From Rallus limicola (Eukaryota > Chordata > Aves > Gruiformes > Rallidae), in NCBI GenBank assembly GCA_022605955.1, contig JAKCOZ010000003.1:40388761-40452760 (forward strand): a stretch of DNA of 64,000 nucleotides. The letters run 5' to 3'. This document shows positions 49,216 through 61,745 of the stretch, piece by piece (the stretch's first letter is position 1; each line of letters opens with the position of its first letter). Made by a program: the position numbers and the translations under genes. The notes under the pieces are model-generated. The model worked only from the letters and a program-made list of their open reading frames with translations. It did not search any database and was not told the DNA's origin.

Positions 49216-49556
49216 CGAAGACCCATAATGGACCTTTAAGCTGGCCAGCTGAAAGACTGCATATTCTGAATTACCATTCACGTATGATAATTTTGCTTAG
49301 ATTTTGTGGATGAAATGAGAACAACTGTTTGTAAGATCGAAGTGATAATCTGTTCAGATATATACACACATGTAAACCCACTATACCTATCTGTGTGGTG
49401 ATATAGGTGTTTTAAATGCTTGAAAACTCAACAGAATCAAGACCCATAAACAGCTGAAGTGTGACTGTATAATAAAACAACTATGAAAACCACTATGGAA
49501 ACTGAGTGTCTCAGTAAAAAAAAAATAAGAAAACAATACTAATCAAAGGATTTTCA

Positions 49557-49613
49557 AATTCCAAAGAGTTTTTTTTTCCCCACTGAATTCCAAAGGGATT
49601 TTTTTTCCCATTG
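49557..49613. repeat. Tandem duplication of a 28-29-base unit
   Basis: AATTCCAAAGAG-(T)n-CCCCACTG is followed directly by AATTCCAAAGGGA-(T)n-CCCATTG. Confidence 0.85.
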
Positions 49614-49694
49614 CTGCAAAGTGAAGAATATAGCAGTTGATCTATTTGAGACATGGCGGGAGAAAAGTATATTCAAGAGTATAGTATACTGTGT

Positions 49695-49754
49695 TATTTA
49701 TATATATATACAGACACTCTAATACCATAATAAATACACACACATACACACTCT
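49695..49754. repeat. TA and CA simple repeats
   Basis: A TATATATATA run near 49700 and an imperfect ACACACACATACACACAC run near 49735-49753. Confidence 0.8.
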
Positions 49755-50363
49755 ATATTTACTTTTACTAGTAGTAACAAAGATATTGGAGCATTCACTT
49801 GAGAGTCTTGTTTAATTATGGGACTGGGAAAAATGTTTCTGCACAAAGCAGAACATTCAGTTGTTTTTCAGACATTTCAGTTGTTTTTTAACAACTGATT
49901 ACATTAATGTGTTGAGTGATTCTGATCAAAGTTTTTGAATAGTTCAAGCATCTGGCTAAATTCAAAAGAAGAAAGATTTCTACAAAATCTTAAGACTTTT
50001 CGGAAGGAACTTGTTATTTCCAGATCTGCCAGACTTCATTATTTATGTTTGTTATCCTACCCCAATGCTATTTAAATTGTATTTTTTTTAATTTATATTG
50101 TCTTGCCCAAAAGAAGGCATATAGTACTTTCATTGTCCTCTGATATATTTGATGACTCACAGATACAGTTTGAATTCAACTGAATTCACAGGGTAAATGA
50201 ATTACCAAACAAAATTATTTTATCATAAATGCAATCCGTTACAAAAGCAATTGAAATATCATACTCTTTTTAACATTTTAGTTTAACTCTTGTCTACCTG
50301 CTAGGAATTCTAGTTATGAGCTTCATTGTGTCAAGGATAGACCTGTCTTTTCCAGACACTTAC

Positions 50364-50657
50364 CCTCTGACAGCATGAACAAGTCTCAGTGATGGATAGG
50401 CAGTCCGCACTTTCAACTTATTCTTAAGGATTAATGCATTAACCCACTCCACATGCTTCTCTCCACCTTTGACCATGAAAGCAGGGATCCAAAGGACACT
50501 GTCATTCAGCATGGATAGTCTATGCACAAATTTTTCTCTGTCACTCTCATTCCGAAATCCTCCAAATGCTCTTTGTACAACTGAAGGGTTCATAGTAATA
50601 AAATCAGATTTAGTTCCCACATCAGCAGCAAACTCCACCACAGGAGCTAGATTGCAC
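50364..50657 (-). CDS. ST8SIA4: ST8SIA4 exon 4 (residues 168-266)
   Basis: This 294-base exon lies between a TCCTCTTCAG acceptor and a GTAAGT donor. Its first base completes Arg168 and its last two begin Gly266. It starts [18 protein letters not shown], the second half of sialylmotif L, which binds CMP-sialic acid, then [21 protein letters not shown]-glycosylation sequons are at 204 (NES) and 219 (NDS). Residues 246-265 ([20 protein letters not shown]) form most of the basic polysialyltransferase domain that lets this enzyme make long chains. Its basic residues at K246, K248, K250, R252, R259 and R265 are all kept. Val261 replaces the Ile I recall from the human protein. No frameshift or stop is seen. 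Confidence 0.97.
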
Positions 50658-51334
50658 CTGAAGAGGAAGAAATTAATGGAAAATTAAAATAAATGTGAAA
50701 TATTAACTCATAAAAATGTGTGCATGAAAGGAAATCTGAATATGAACATGCAAGCCCATTTCAATTTAATATGTGAAAAAATAACAGTGATAACAGGTAT
50801 GATAACACATAGCTTTGGACATTCATTAGGCGAATCTCTTAAAGACATTAGATGCACATCTAGAAAAGTTTGTGCACATTTGAAAGCCATGTCATCATGC
50901 TTTAAAATGTATTGACAGATTTTAGCATACTCTAACACTGACTACATTTCATTACTGTTCATTTCTCATCATGTGACCAGCAGCTCACATTCTCAAAGGT
51001 AGCCATGACAGCCAATTAAGTTACCATTTCTACAGGTTAATCATTGCATTTTTATTTACAATGCATTGTTTGAATAGGATTTACATATGAACTTTACCCA
51101 TGTTAAATGAGCTTTGCATTTTGGTTTTATCACTGCAACTGATCAGACGTTTCAAAACTTAGTATTTTTAATTTCATTAAGAAATCATGGTTTTGGAAAA
51201 AAAACCTATTAATATTTCCATTTTTCCTTAATGTGTCATTTTCAAACCTTAATTTTGCACAAGATTGGTACTTTTTTATAGTCTTGAGAAAAAGGTCCCA
51301 TAGGACTTCGTTCAGCATAGGTTTTTACCTTGGT

Positions 51335-52092
51335 TACTCATGAGGTTCAACAAGGCCAAGTGCAAGGTCCTGCACCTGGGTTGGGGCAATCCTTGTCATC
51401 AGTACAGGCTGGGACATGATGTGATAGAGAGCAGCCCTGCAGAGAAGGACTGAGAGGTGCTGGTGGATGAGAAACTCAACATGCGTCAACAATGTGCACT
51501 CACAGCCCACAAGACCAACCACATCCTGGGTGGTAGCAAAAGGAGCATGACCAGCAGATCAAGGGAGGTGATGGAGCTCCTTTACTCTGCTGTTTTAAGA
51601 CTCCACCTGAGTACTGTGTCCAGCTCTAGAGTCCTCAACATAAGAAGGACATGGATCTGTGGTCCAGAGCAGGGCCATGAAGATAATTAGAAGGCTGGAG
51701 CACCTCTCCTATGAAGACAGGCTGCAACAGTTGGGATTGTTCAGCCTGGAGAAAAGAAGGCTCCACAGAGATATTATAGTGGCCTTCCAGTATGTGGGAG
51801 AGACCTACAGGAAAGCTGGGGAGGAACATTTTAGAAGGGCATGTAGTGATAGAATTATGGTTTTAAATTGGAAGGGGGTAGATTTAGCTTGGATATTAGG
51901 AAAAAATTCTTTGTTATGAGGGTCTTGAGGCACTGGACCAGGTTGCCCAGGGAGATGGTGACTGCCCACTCCCTGGAAGCATTAAAGGCCAGGTTGGATA
52001 GGGCCTTGAGGTTTCCTTGCCCATAGTAAGGGGATTGGAACTTGACAAGCTTTAAGGTGCCTTCCAACCCTAACAATTCTATCATTCTCTAT
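51335..52092 (+). mobile_element. CR1 LINE fragment
   Basis: Begins in ORF2 after the catalytic motif (ATGAGGTTCAACAAGGCCAAG). It runs through ATGACCAGCAGATCAAGGGAGG and ATGAAGACAGGCTGCAACAG to the 3' end CCTTCCAACCCTAACAATTCTATCATTC. 5'-truncated and antisense to ST8SIA4. The frames 51457-51690 and 51659-51919 are broken pieces of one ORF2. Confidence 0.93.
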
Positions 52093-55000
52093 AAATACGT
52101 ATATACATAATCACACAGAGCCATCATTCTCTGTGGGCAGCACTGGATGTAGGTGACAAAATGCAATTCAGAAAATGTGATCATAGTGACCAGTGTGATC
52201 AAATTGAAATTAATCACCTCCACAACATCCTCAGTGAATTCTCCTGTAGTAAGTATCTTGACAAAATAATATTTTCAAAATTTAACAGACTGCTCTGTTG
52301 AGACTAAGGAAGTTAAGAAGAAATGCTGGAAATTTCAAAATATTTGTCTGTTACTGTATTCCTAATATAAACAATACCATATTAGTTCTACAATTCTTTT
52401 CTGCTACAGAAACTTTTTACTTAGGCTAATCCTTTAGAATCTTACACTGGCCATATCTCTAATGTCATATAAAAATAACTGAAGTCAGCAAGGCATCATG
52501 ATCACCAACTGATGACTTAATTGTCACTGATAGTACCAATTCCTTAGAACATAATTTTCATTTTGTAATTATCAACTAAAGAAATGGTCCTATCATCTTC
52601 AGAAAGAAATTATTTCAGGGCCAAAAAGCAAATAAATTCTTAGGACATAAAACTGTCCAAATTTCTCATGACATGGGGGCAGATGTAAGCTATTTTAAGA
52701 AACTTATGTACGTTCTACAGTATCTTTATGTATCTATTCCACAAACCATCTGCATTTATTACAGACTGCTAAGAGTATTATCTTTTAGAAAAGGATATTT
52801 AGGGAACAAGAAGTCCGCTTGAATTCAGTGGTTTAGAAAATGGTTTCTAAAACCTTAATGCATGAACCTATAACCTGGAATTCTCAAAAGTTAGGTTCCA
52901 GAAAACATAATGCCCAAAATAAAACCCCCAAACCCAACGACTTCAAAACAACTAATCAAATTAAATGAATTAGTGTTGCTCTTGAAAATACCTCTTTAAA
53001 AGCAACACTGCACAATGCAATACAGGGTTCTTGCACAGCAGGATTTTTCTTCAGTCATCTAATATATATGCACGTAATGACATCTGCTACTGGCAAACAT
53101 AAGACAATTTAACATTGCAAATCCTGCATTCTCTGTGTCCAACTTCGAAAAGTACCTATGTTAAATATTATCTTGTTTAAAAAGCTATATGCTATATGCA
53201 AAGTGCGCATATATAACATAGACCTTATGATTTTAATATGATTCCATGGTTTTGACAGCTTTTCTGATGTGCCAACAGCATTAGTGCCTAAATCTTGAAA
53301 CTGTATGCAGTTAGAAACAAGTATAAAAACACAATATGTTTATATGCAAAAGACATTATAAATGTTTATTTAAAATATTGGTCATATTTTTAAAGCTTTA
53401 CTGTCTCAAATTGCACACGATTATAATATTGGAGGCATATACAGCATTTTGCTTTCCAAGTGCTAGGAACCTCTCAACCTTTACTTTTTTAAAAAATTCA
53501 CTTAGTAGTAGCAGAGCTAAAGTTTGAAATAATAAACACTTTGAAAGGCTCGGTTTTCAAAAAACAGACACTGGATATAAAAAACAGTATCCTTATTAAG
53601 CCACTTCCCATTTTATTCAAGGTTACATCCTTCAATGAATGATTCTAGTGCTCATTAAATTCAGAGTGTAAATATTTAATATTTACTCTATACCTACCAA
53701 GTTGGAAAACACAAAATACCTGGTGAACTGCATCAATTAAAATCAACACATTCTTCTGTAGGGAGTAAATGGAGCGGTTATGTCAGGAGTGTTTTAATAG
53801 AAGTTCACGAGTTTATGTGCTAGTGATAGAACTTACGTAACACTTACCTAAAGTGCTAGTACCAGATAATTTATATTTCCAGATGACTTCAAGAAAATGT
53901 AATAAAAAAGTATGTTTCAGGGCTATTAGAACTAACTATTTTATGTGTAAATAGCTTTTGTTACCTGTTTCAGAGCTTTTATCTTCACCTCTTTATGCTA
54001 TGCTATGCTACAGGTTCAAATAGTTATTTGAATTCTTAAGTTTATTTTATTAGCAATGTCAATGATCAGTCAATTTTCAGAAAGCTTTCAAAAAAAACCT
54101 TTTTATCTAGGCACTCAAACATATATTTACTTTTCTTTTAAGTCAGATTAAGAACAGCTTTGAAACACACTATGCAAAACCCTTATCTTTTTATATTCTT
54201 AGTTTTTGTAAGGCATAAAATGCCTAACATATCCACAACAGTGATGATGAGGTATGGGGGACTCAGCAACATAAGCTTTAATATTATGTGCCTAGGAATA
54301 TGTACACACCAAATAAAACCTTAGTTTGTTTGTTGGGTTTTTGGATTGGGAGTTTTGTTTTGATTTTTAAGTTGTCATTGCTTTATCAAATCAAGCAGCA
54401 AAAATAAACAGAAGACTGCAATTTACTGAGTTTCCTCTGTCTCACATACTGCACTATTGATATCTTGTGACTATGTGATTACTCAAAATTTTATTCCAAA
54501 CCACAGTTTTCTGCAACATACCATTATCTTCCAATTGTTTTAAAAAACCTTCAGCATTAGCTTCATGTTACTCATCCTCTAAGGAAGCAGGCAATAGTCA
54601 AAGCTCAGCAGGACAAACTTGCTACAAGGTGATGAACACCGAAAAGATGAGAAGAGGTTGGAATTAAGTCACATTGCTTTGAGCAATTAAGCAAGCAGCT
54701 GTAAATATGAGCATTGAGAATGTCATGTATATGACATTTGTAAATCTCATTCTGAGCCCAAGCTACTGACTGTTTCCAGAGAAAAGAATGAAATGTGTCT
54801 TGCTCCAGCAAAAATGATTTGCAAAAAATAGTTTTAATCAGTTCCTGATAGCTTTTCTTCTCCTAAAAAAAGCACTACATGTGTATTATTTACAACTAAC
54901 AAGCTTACAGCTTTTTTTTTCCTATAGAATTTTTCTTAATCAGAAGCTCTAACTCCTTCTTTTTGCCTATGCACTAAACTATCATATAGATAATAATTTT

Positions 55001-57450
55001 TAAACTTTCCTTTTATTAAGTATTGTATTATAGAATAGAAATGTTCAGAAAGTGGCAAAAGGAAAGAACTTGTTCCAACCTGAAATACTGCATGGTTTTC
55101 GGGTATCTGTAGAAAAAGTGAGATCCTAAGATACCCAAACCAAAAAGTCTCAGTGATTGAAAATCTACTTCTTACACAATTGCCTGTCACATATATTAGT
55201 TATAGTGGGATATCTTAAAAAAGTGTTGGGAAAAAAGAACTAAACTGCCTATAGCTGGAGTTGCATGCCATGACTGAAGAAAGGAGTAAGTGCTGCTGTG
55301 CTTTGCACCCAGTAAGAATGCATGGATCTGGCATGAATCTGTACTTGAGCTTTACAGATTCAAATAAATATTTAGAAAACAGGTTCTCTAAAGCCCAAGA
55401 TTCGCAAAATGCTGTAAAAACATTTTAGTTCATTAATGTTTTTCCTTATAGAGCAAAGCCAAAAATATCCATCACACAATATTAGCCACATACACTCTGA
55501 GAAGCCCAAAAAATGAAAAATTTAAAATAAGTTCATGGCAGCAGATAACTCTACCCAGTCTATTTGCAGCACATAACCCTAATGCCAGTGTCCATGTAGC
55601 ACATCATTTCACCTGTTTTTTCAAATAATGGTATACAGTAGCACTGCAATATCACATACACCCCCAAAAAAAAGGTAAATTAAAAATAAAAATAAAATTC
55701 TGCACACACCTCCTGTCTTCCCTTGACAAATCTAATGATTAGTAAAATTTATGAATTCTCATGTGCTCAGTATACTTCTTTGGCTCCTGATAAAACAAAA
55801 ACCGCTTTAAATTAACTAGAGTGATTGAGATTAGCAGGGAATCCCCAGGTATATCCCACTTGATACCAGTCCTTATTCTCTGCATGGCACAATAATGTCT
55901 CATAAGCATTGCAAGCTGTGTGGGAGTTCAGGTACAGCATAATTTTGGATTCTGTTCACACATATAAATGACAGTTGTCTTTTAAGATACACCATTTAAG
56001 CTATACCCGATTATCTTCTTTTATAACACAGTCTCATAAGAATCCTGAACTTATGACTGATTTCCCTTTAGTTAGAAAATGCATTTTAGTGACATCACGT
56101 CCTTATAAACTTCACTACTTCTTGTTGCTGAAACTAGAACCTATACTGGTAATCATTAATTCTTTCTTCCTAACATTTTGCGTAACACCAGTGACTGAAA
56201 TGCAAGTTATCCTCAATTAACACGGAACAGTAAAGTGACAGAAAAGGTCTAAGTGGTATTTTAAAGTGGCAAAACATTTTGAAATTAAGAAAACTCAAGA
56301 AAAATGAAACTTAGTAGTTTCCTGAATACATGTACCTTTGCCTTGTAATGTAAAAATATCTTTACACATAACTGTCTATAAAGGGCATATACCATAGGGC
56401 AACAATCAAAATGCTACATAAGTATTATTACTCTGATACAAAAAACTTTAGAACAGTTCTGCAATACCATGAGAGAGAAAGGGTTAAAAATATTATGCTT
56501 GCAATAAATTCAGACAAAATGAAGGAGGCCCACTACTGTGGTCAACCAAAGTATATCTACATACTCACTGAGCAAGAAATTCAGCTTTGTAAAAAAATAT
56601 CTGTATCAGCTCTCAACCCATGACAGGCTGTCCAGAGCAACCATCATGCAAGGACCCTTCCAACAGCCGAAGAAACTATGACTTTAAACCAAAGAGGGAA
56701 AATGTGGCCATAAGAAGTCAGGCCACCTCCCAGTTTCACCTGAGGTGGAGGTCACCCATGTCTAACTTGACTGCAAACTCCTAACAGCTACACTGGCACT
56801 CCCATTTTCTCAGACACCCAGATCACTGAGCAGAAACATCTGAAGAGGACAGCTTCCTGGCTTACTTCTGCTTTCATGTAATGTTTCAATGTAGTGTAAC
56901 AGATAGTAATAAGATACAGAGTTTAAAATCAGAACTGCCACATCTGAGAGCTGAAAAAGGTCTAATGAGCTTGTCGTGTTCAGATGTTATTTTTAAGAGA
57001 AGAATCAAGCTTTAAGGTAACTCTGTAAAATTGGCAATTTTGCTTTCAACAGATTTGCTGACTGAGCATCCAGCTCTACTAGCACATAGGTTATCCTCCA
57101 AAGAAGGTATATGAAATAAATATTTAGGCATAAAAGCTGATACAAGTTACACAAACAAAATAATAAAAGTACATTAATATCCTAAATCTTTTAATTCTGA
57201 CAAATGTAAGTTTTTCCTACCAGCTGAAGGAACAACATAGAAAAAAGAAGCTATTACCACCCTCTGCTTAAATATTAAGATTGACAGAGAAACAGAAATT
57301 GTTCTCTTGAAATAAGCATACCACAGTGATACCTGTGTTTGCTAAGATCTCTCCTGCTTCCTGAACAGATACAATTCATTGCCCACAAGACAGAAAGGAA
57401 GTCAAACAGATCATCATCCTGTTTGCTTAGGATAAACCACTGAAGTATGA

Positions 57451-58731
57451 CCTCAGTCCCTGGTAAGATCATGGAGAGGGACATCCTGGGAGCTATCATG
57501 CAGCACATGCCAGGGGATCAGGCCCAGTCAACGTGGGTTTACAAAAGATACATCCTGTCAAACTAACCTGATCACCAGTGACAAGGTGACCTGCTTAATG
57601 GACGAGGGGAAGGCTGTGGATGTGGCCTACCTGGACTTCAGTAAAGCCTTTGACACCATTTCTCACAGCATTCTGACTGAGAAACTGGCTGACACTGGCC
57701 TGGACAGGTGGACCCTCAGCTGGGTTAAAAACTGGCTGGATGGCCGGGCCCAAAGGGTGGTGGTAAATGGAACAAAATCCAGCTGGAGGCCGGTCACGAG
57801 TGGCGCCCCCAGGGCTCAGTCCTGGGTCCAGTTTTGTTCAACATCCTTATCAATGACCTGGATGAAGCAATTGAAGGCTCCCTCAGTAAGTTTGCAAATG
57901 ACACTAAGCTGGGAGGAAGTGTTGATCTGCCTGAGGGTAGGGAGGCTCTTCAAAGAGGGATCTGAGCAGACTGCACTCATGTGCTGAGAGCAATGGGATG
58001 AGGTTTAATAATGCCAAGTGTTGTTATATTGCTGCACATGGGACATAACAACCCCAAGCAGTGCTACAGGCTTGGGGAAGACTGGCTGGAGAGCTGTCAG
58101 GCAGAGAAGGACCTGGGGGTGTTGGTTGGCTGCAGGCTGAATATGAGTCAGCAGTGTGCCCAGGTGGCCAGGATGGCCAATGGCATCCTGGCTTGTATCA
58201 AAAATAGTGTGACCAGTAGCTCTAGGGAGGTGACTCTGCCCCTGGACTCAGCATTGGTGAGGCTGCACCTCGAGTGCTGTGTCCAGTTCTAGGCTCCTCA
58301 CCACAAGAAGGACACTGAGGTCCTTGAGTGAGTCTAGAGAAGGGCAGCCAGGCTGGTGAAGGGGCTGGAGGGAAAATCCTATGAGGAGCATCTGAGGGAG
58401 CTGGGGATGTTTAGCCTGGAGAAGAGGAGGCTGAGAGGAGGTTGTAGAGAGGTAGGCAATGGTCTCTTCAGCCAGGTGACAGGAGATAGGACAAGGGGAA
58501 ATGGCACAAAGCTGTGCCAGGGCAGGGTCAGATTGGATGCTAGGAAAAAATGTTTCACTGCAAGAGTTGTCAGGGCCTAGAACAGGCTGCCCAGGGAGGG
58601 GGTTGAGTCACCAGCCATGGATGTGTTTTAAAAAGGGTAGATGAGGTACTTAGGGATGTGGTTTGTCAAAGGACAGGAACAGTTGGACTTGATGATCTTA
58701 AAGGTCTTTTCCAACCTTGTGATTCTGTGAC
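57451..58731 (+). mobile_element. CR1 LINE, longest copy in the window
   Basis: About 1.28 kb. The frame at 57586-57987 encodes the RT region VAYLDFSKAFDTISHSIL with the first catalytic aspartate, and [14 protein letters not shown]. It shifts frame near 57800. In the shifted frame the catalytic motif at about 57892 reads FANDTKL instead of the canonical FADDTKL, so one catalytic aspartate is lost. Frames at 58011-58292 and 58356-58580 continue ORF2 to the 3' end (CTTGTGATTCTGTGAC). It is dead, and belongs to the same subfamily as 22784-23138. Confidence 0.94.
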
Positions 58732-60646
58732 TACAAGATTTTCCAATCTTAATTTCACTGACCACAAAAAATTGCCAAGTTAAAAAATGAAATTCAAGGG
58801 ACAGTGGAAAAATAAGAGCTCCATTTGCCTAGTAAAATTTATCGTCAATGATGGCAAAAATAATCAGCTTGATTCCTAGCTGTTGACAGAGCTAGCAGGA
58901 AAACACTACTGCCAGGAGCAAGAGTTGTAATGTATAAACTAGGAACTCTAGCCCAAAAAGAGAAGCAACTAATATTCTGTCATGGCTGTTCCTTGTCAGA
59001 GCACTCCTAAACTAGTGAAACAGCTTCAATCAACAGGCTTGTTCTCCATAGAGTCCAACTGAAACTGAAATGAAAGGGACTTTTCCAGAAGTAGTGCCAC
59101 CAGAAGAAAAGAAAAAAAAAAAAAAAGTTGTTTACTAGGTCTGAGTGGTTTTGTTTTTCATCAAGGCTTGTGCTCTGGAGAAGTTCCCATCATGAATGCT
59201 GATTTCCATTTAATAAAAGAATAGAAATTTAAAATTTATTCTGACCTTTGGCACTGTACAAATTCTGAACCCAAAGCTGAACTTTATTATTTTTAGTACT
59301 TACTGACAGAAGTAATTCCAGGAATCTACAAGTTATTACTTGGCAACAGTTGTTATTTTGCATTTACCTAATATAAAGTAGGTTTTCAGGAAGTTCTTTA
59401 TAACTAACAGCCCCATTTCAAAATGTACCACCTACTATAACAAATTCATCTCTTCTGTAAATTGTAATGGCTAACAGAACATGAGAACATGTAGTGAATA
59501 GGAAGAATAAAATTTATTGCATTTAAATCTCAGAGTGAATAAGTACCACGTATCTCACCCAATAGCTAGACAAACAGTTGAAAAAAGAGTACCATACAAT
59601 AAACATTTCCTGCAGCAACACTGTGCCATATAGATATATATATAATGTAATCTGGTTGGTTATCTCGTATTTAATGAAATCAGAGAGTTTGGAATGATTC
59701 AGAGCTTTTCTGAGTGTAGTATCACGATGCAGCATGCTTTAGTTAACCACTACAAGAGTGGTAAAGGTACAAGGATCAATAGTTATGTAACAGTGTGTAA
59801 AAACAATAGAGGGAAAAAAAGGAAAGGAATATGGGAAACAAGAAGTAGCTTATAGTCAGCACAGGTTTTTTTAATGGTAGTCTTCTTGCTTCCCATTTTA
59901 ACTAGATAGGTCACACTTTCTACAAAATAGGCATAACTTCACTAAACTTGCGGAACTAATACATTTTTTCCCAGCAGAAGATACCACTCTAGACTCCTGA
60001 TTTGTGTTGCTGTGAAAATAAATTAAAGCCATATGTGACCAAGTAATTAAAACCAAACAACTTTAAAGTGTCCAGTAAAGACAGTAAATCTACTTATGCT
60101 GACAAGATAATACCTTCTTGCAAAAATGACCGTTACTTATGCACACTTGCATTGTTTTACTTGTAAAAATTGCTGGCAGGATTTTATGTTGGTTTGCACC
60201 ATGCTTATTATGGTATAGGTTCCCATTTTAAACATTTTTCTTAATAGAAGCATTCCAAATATCATGCATCACTGTTGGATCAATGTTCTTTGAGAGAAGT
60301 TGTACACCTTTTCTTAAATGGAAAAAAAAAGGAATGCAGGAAACTAGCTCCATAGAATGGTTTGCCTTTAACTCAAAATACAGGTGAATTCATTGCTATT
60401 TTAAGATATATTATGTACCTATGCACCTATCCAGATATTCAGAAATAAATATCATACAGTTTAACTGCTGAGATAAAATGTGAACTTCTAAGATGTTTTG
60501 ACTTTGATTTGTAAATCAAAAAATTTCACTCTATTAAAATTCTCTATAGACTGTAAGTCAAGTATTCTATTCCCAAAACCTTAGAAACAATATTTTCTGC
60601 AATATCATCAGTCTAATTAGTCATACACTGTATGAGAGATGTTCAC

Positions 60647-60698
60647 AAAATCACAGAATGCTAGGGGGTGGAAGGGACCTCTGAAGACCTCCTTTTCA
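60647..60698 (-). mobile_element. CR1 LINE 3' tail remnant
   Basis: AAAATCACAGAATGCTAGGGGGTGGAAGGGACCTCTGAAGA is the complement of a CR1 3' terminus. Only about 50 bases survive. Confidence 0.82.
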
Positions 60699-61487
60699 TA
60701 TCCTTTTGGTATCATTTGCCATCATCTTTCTTCAAGGTGAGAAAACAAAAAGCAAATAACTAACAATGACAACTATTACATTTTCTTCTGTCACCATTGC
60801 CCTTCCATTTTCTGCCCTTTCCTCCTTCTAAAGCCAAACCAATACAAACTTCTGCTTCAAAAGTAAAAGGACCTATTTCCTTCCCAACCTTCCTTATAAC
60901 ATCAGGCTGTCAAATGAGGCCAGCTATTCCTCTTTATTTCCTATTAATATGTGAAGTCCGAAGGTATTGGGAGTATCTGAAGAAGGCAGTAAAGCATATC
61001 AAGGTTTTTGCCCAAACTGCAGGCTCACATTCTTAGAGCAGTGTGAAAGGATTTAGATGTGTTACTTCCAATAACATTAATGCCAAACATCTGGTTCAGC
61101 ATCAATATATCACACTGAAATTCTACCACGTATTGTAATGTCATAATTTACAATGGCCATCTTTACTGGCCAAGAACTAAGATTATTTTGCATTTATTCT
61201 ACTGTGGTATCCATAAGAATATTTGCTTTGTTTGGAATAAAATCAACAGGCAGCAAAAATAAATAGCACAAATCTCTCTCCTTTGGTCTGTTTTATTTTT
61301 GCTGTAAAAATGAACTTGTCAAAAATATGGGTAGTATTTAAATCTGGAAAATCAGTGAGTGAAGGATATCCTCCACTTTCAGATTAATTTCAGGTAATGC
61401 CTGAAATCTATATTTCAGAATAAAACATTTCTTCCAACTTTTGTCCAAAAAAGCAGGCTGTTTCTTCAACAGCAGATGAAAACTCAC

Positions 61488-61745
61488 CTTATTATAAAAT
61501 CGTGGCTATCAATCTCTTTTCCACATCCACTGTCCAGAAGGATCCCAGAATTCCCAACGACAGCACAGGTTTTAAATCGGCGGTTCTTCATTGGGGAAAC
61601 TTCAGGGAGAAGGCTGTGCAAATCTTGAGAAATATTTAGGGTGAGACGCCTGTCAAGTACATAATGGATTACATCTCCTGGCTTGTAGCTGCTTTTGACC
61701 ACTGAAACATCTCTTTCAGCATCCAAGAATCGAAGAATGTTCTTT
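61488..61745 (-). CDS. ST8SIA4: ST8SIA4 exon 3 (residues 82-168)
   Basis: This 258-base exon lies between a TCTGCCAACCCAG acceptor and a GTGAGT donor. Its first base completes Arg82 and its last two begin Arg168. It encodes [20 protein letters not shown], which includes the C-terminal part of the polybasic region (about 71-105) needed to recognise NCAM. The sequon NIS is at 119. Sialylmotif L begins near 138 ([15 protein letters not shown]), with Cys142 and Cys156, both disulfide cysteines in the mammalian enzyme. Gly155 and Asp163 replace residues I recall as Glu and Asn in the human protein. The methionine-started frame that runs to 61780 includes intron sequence and is not the true N-terminus. 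Confidence 0.97.

Larger units (their letters stand above)
32074..50363 (-). other. ST8SIA4: ST8SIA4 intron 4
   Basis: This 18.3-kb intron starts with GTAAGT (50358-50363) and ends with TTTCCAG. It holds CR1 fragments at 37228-37443, 38829-38995, 43943-45080 and 45206-45328, several AT microsatellites and a few inverted repeats. No LTR is seen in it. Between these repeats, stretches of several kb (32.5-36.2, 39.0-43.9, 45.3-47.4 kb) show nothing recognisable. None of the open frames, including 34817-35104 and 38545-38865, has a recognisable product. Confidence 0.9.
50658..61487 (-). other. ST8SIA4: ST8SIA4 intron 3
   Basis: This 10.8-kb intron starts with GTGAGT (61482-61487) and ends with TTCAG. 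It contains CR1 copies at 51335-52092 and 57451-58731, both antisense to the gene, and a CR1 tail at 60647-60698. The remaining stretches (50.7-51.3, 52.1-57.4, 58.7-60.6, 60.7-61.5 kb) are AT-rich and show no gene, RNA gene or recognised repeat. Confidence 0.9.
31791..61745 (-). other. ST8SIA4: ST8SIA4 gene span: exons 3-5 with introns 3 and 4
   Basis: ST8SIA4 (PST) is an alpha-2,8-polysialyltransferase, a Golgi type II membrane enzyme of GT29. It builds polysialic acid on N-glycans of NCAM and a few other proteins, using CMP-sialic acid. The window holds exons 3, 4 and 5. Their 835 coding bases plus two from exon 2 give 279 codons, residues 82-359 plus stop, exactly the length expected of a 359-residue protein. 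Every junction is GT/AG and in phase. It is ST8SIA4 rather than ST8SIA2 because the [16 protein letters not shown] and [20 protein letters not shown] segments follow ST8SIA4. Exons 1-2 (cytoplasmic tail, membrane anchor, stem) and the promoter are outside, above 64 kb. The gene looks intact. Confidence 0.97.
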
